Positions 21,546-21,604 of a stretch of 21,604 bases of DNA are shown piece by piece. The DNA is taken from the NCBI RefSeq assembly GCF_905187505.1, contig NZ_CAJJIC010000035.1:1-21604 (forward strand), written 5' to 3'. The notes beneath the pieces were generated by a model. That model was not told where the DNA came from. It ran no database searches and was given only the letters and a program-made list of their open reading frames with translations. The position numbers were made by a program, and so were the translations under genes. Numbering within the stretch: position 1 is the first letter of the stretch; every line of letters starts with the position of its first letter. Origin of the DNA: an uncultured Mailhella sp. (GTDB taxonomy: Bacteria > Desulfobacterota > Desulfovibrionia > Desulfovibrionales > Desulfovibrionaceae).

Positions 21546-21604
21546 AAAAGACCATGAAAAATGCGCTTTATTTCCTATTAATATACTGGGATTTCTCCAT
21601 TTTT

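Overview
The window looks like a chromosomal segment of a GC-rich gut-type sulfite/sulfate-reducing bacterium of the Desulfovibrionaceae (Bilophila/Desulfovibrio-like). The evidence is an isethionate sulfite-lyase (glycyl radical enzyme) with its activase and a sigma-54 regulator, and a tatB-tatC-hisB-lipoprotein-hisA gene string. The species is inferred from gene content only. Most of the window is dense and GC-rich; the two ends (about 1-230 and 21240-21604) are clearly more AT-rich and carry no confident gene.

Layout, left to right. 1-296: AT-rich leader with two inverted repeats upstream of a short guaA (ATP-pyrophosphatase part of GMP synthase only). 1349-2719: MATE efflux pump. 2895-3185: alkyltransferase-like DNA repair protein. 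3316-6829: tightly packed operon tatB, tatC (with a long acidic N-terminal extension), hisB, a lipoprotein and hisA, mostly with overlapping stop/start codons, closed by an intrinsic terminator. 6891-7501: long leader of mgtE holding three small ORFs with strong Shine-Dalgarno sites. 7502-8875: Mg2+ transporter MgtE. 8943-11392 (minus): DMT-family permease, a B3/B4-domain protein, tRNA-Ala(GGC) with its own terminator, a short YjgA/DUF615 protein and a small conserved-type hypothetical. 11600-13858 (plus): Cys-motif hypothetical, diacylglycerol kinase, RlmI-type rRNA methyltransferase and terminator. 14111-15262: class V aminotransferase. 15414-20928 (minus): sigma-54 activator, glycyl-radical activase (IslB) and isethionate sulfite-lyase (IslA). 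20929-21604: IslA leader, sigma-54 promoter and probable enhancer region.

How the genes work together. The most coherent system is the isethionate module. IslB would install the glycyl radical on IslA, which cleaves isethionate (2-hydroxyethanesulfonate) to acetaldehyde and sulfite; the sulfite feeds anaerobic respiration to H2S. A PAS-AAA+-Fis activator is encoded just downstream. A textbook -24/-12 promoter precedes islA, and two copies of one inverted repeat lie 115 bp apart upstream of it, placed like enhancer sites. The uptake system and the acetaldehyde-oxidising enzymes expected for this pathway are not in the window.

The other notable unknown is the roughly 500-nt mgtE leader. Its small ORFs, two of them proline-rich and one overlapping the mgtE start, recall the leader-peptide control known for other Mg2+ transporters. 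Start codons were mostly chosen from Shine-Dalgarno sites and overlaps, not from alignments, because no search could be run.
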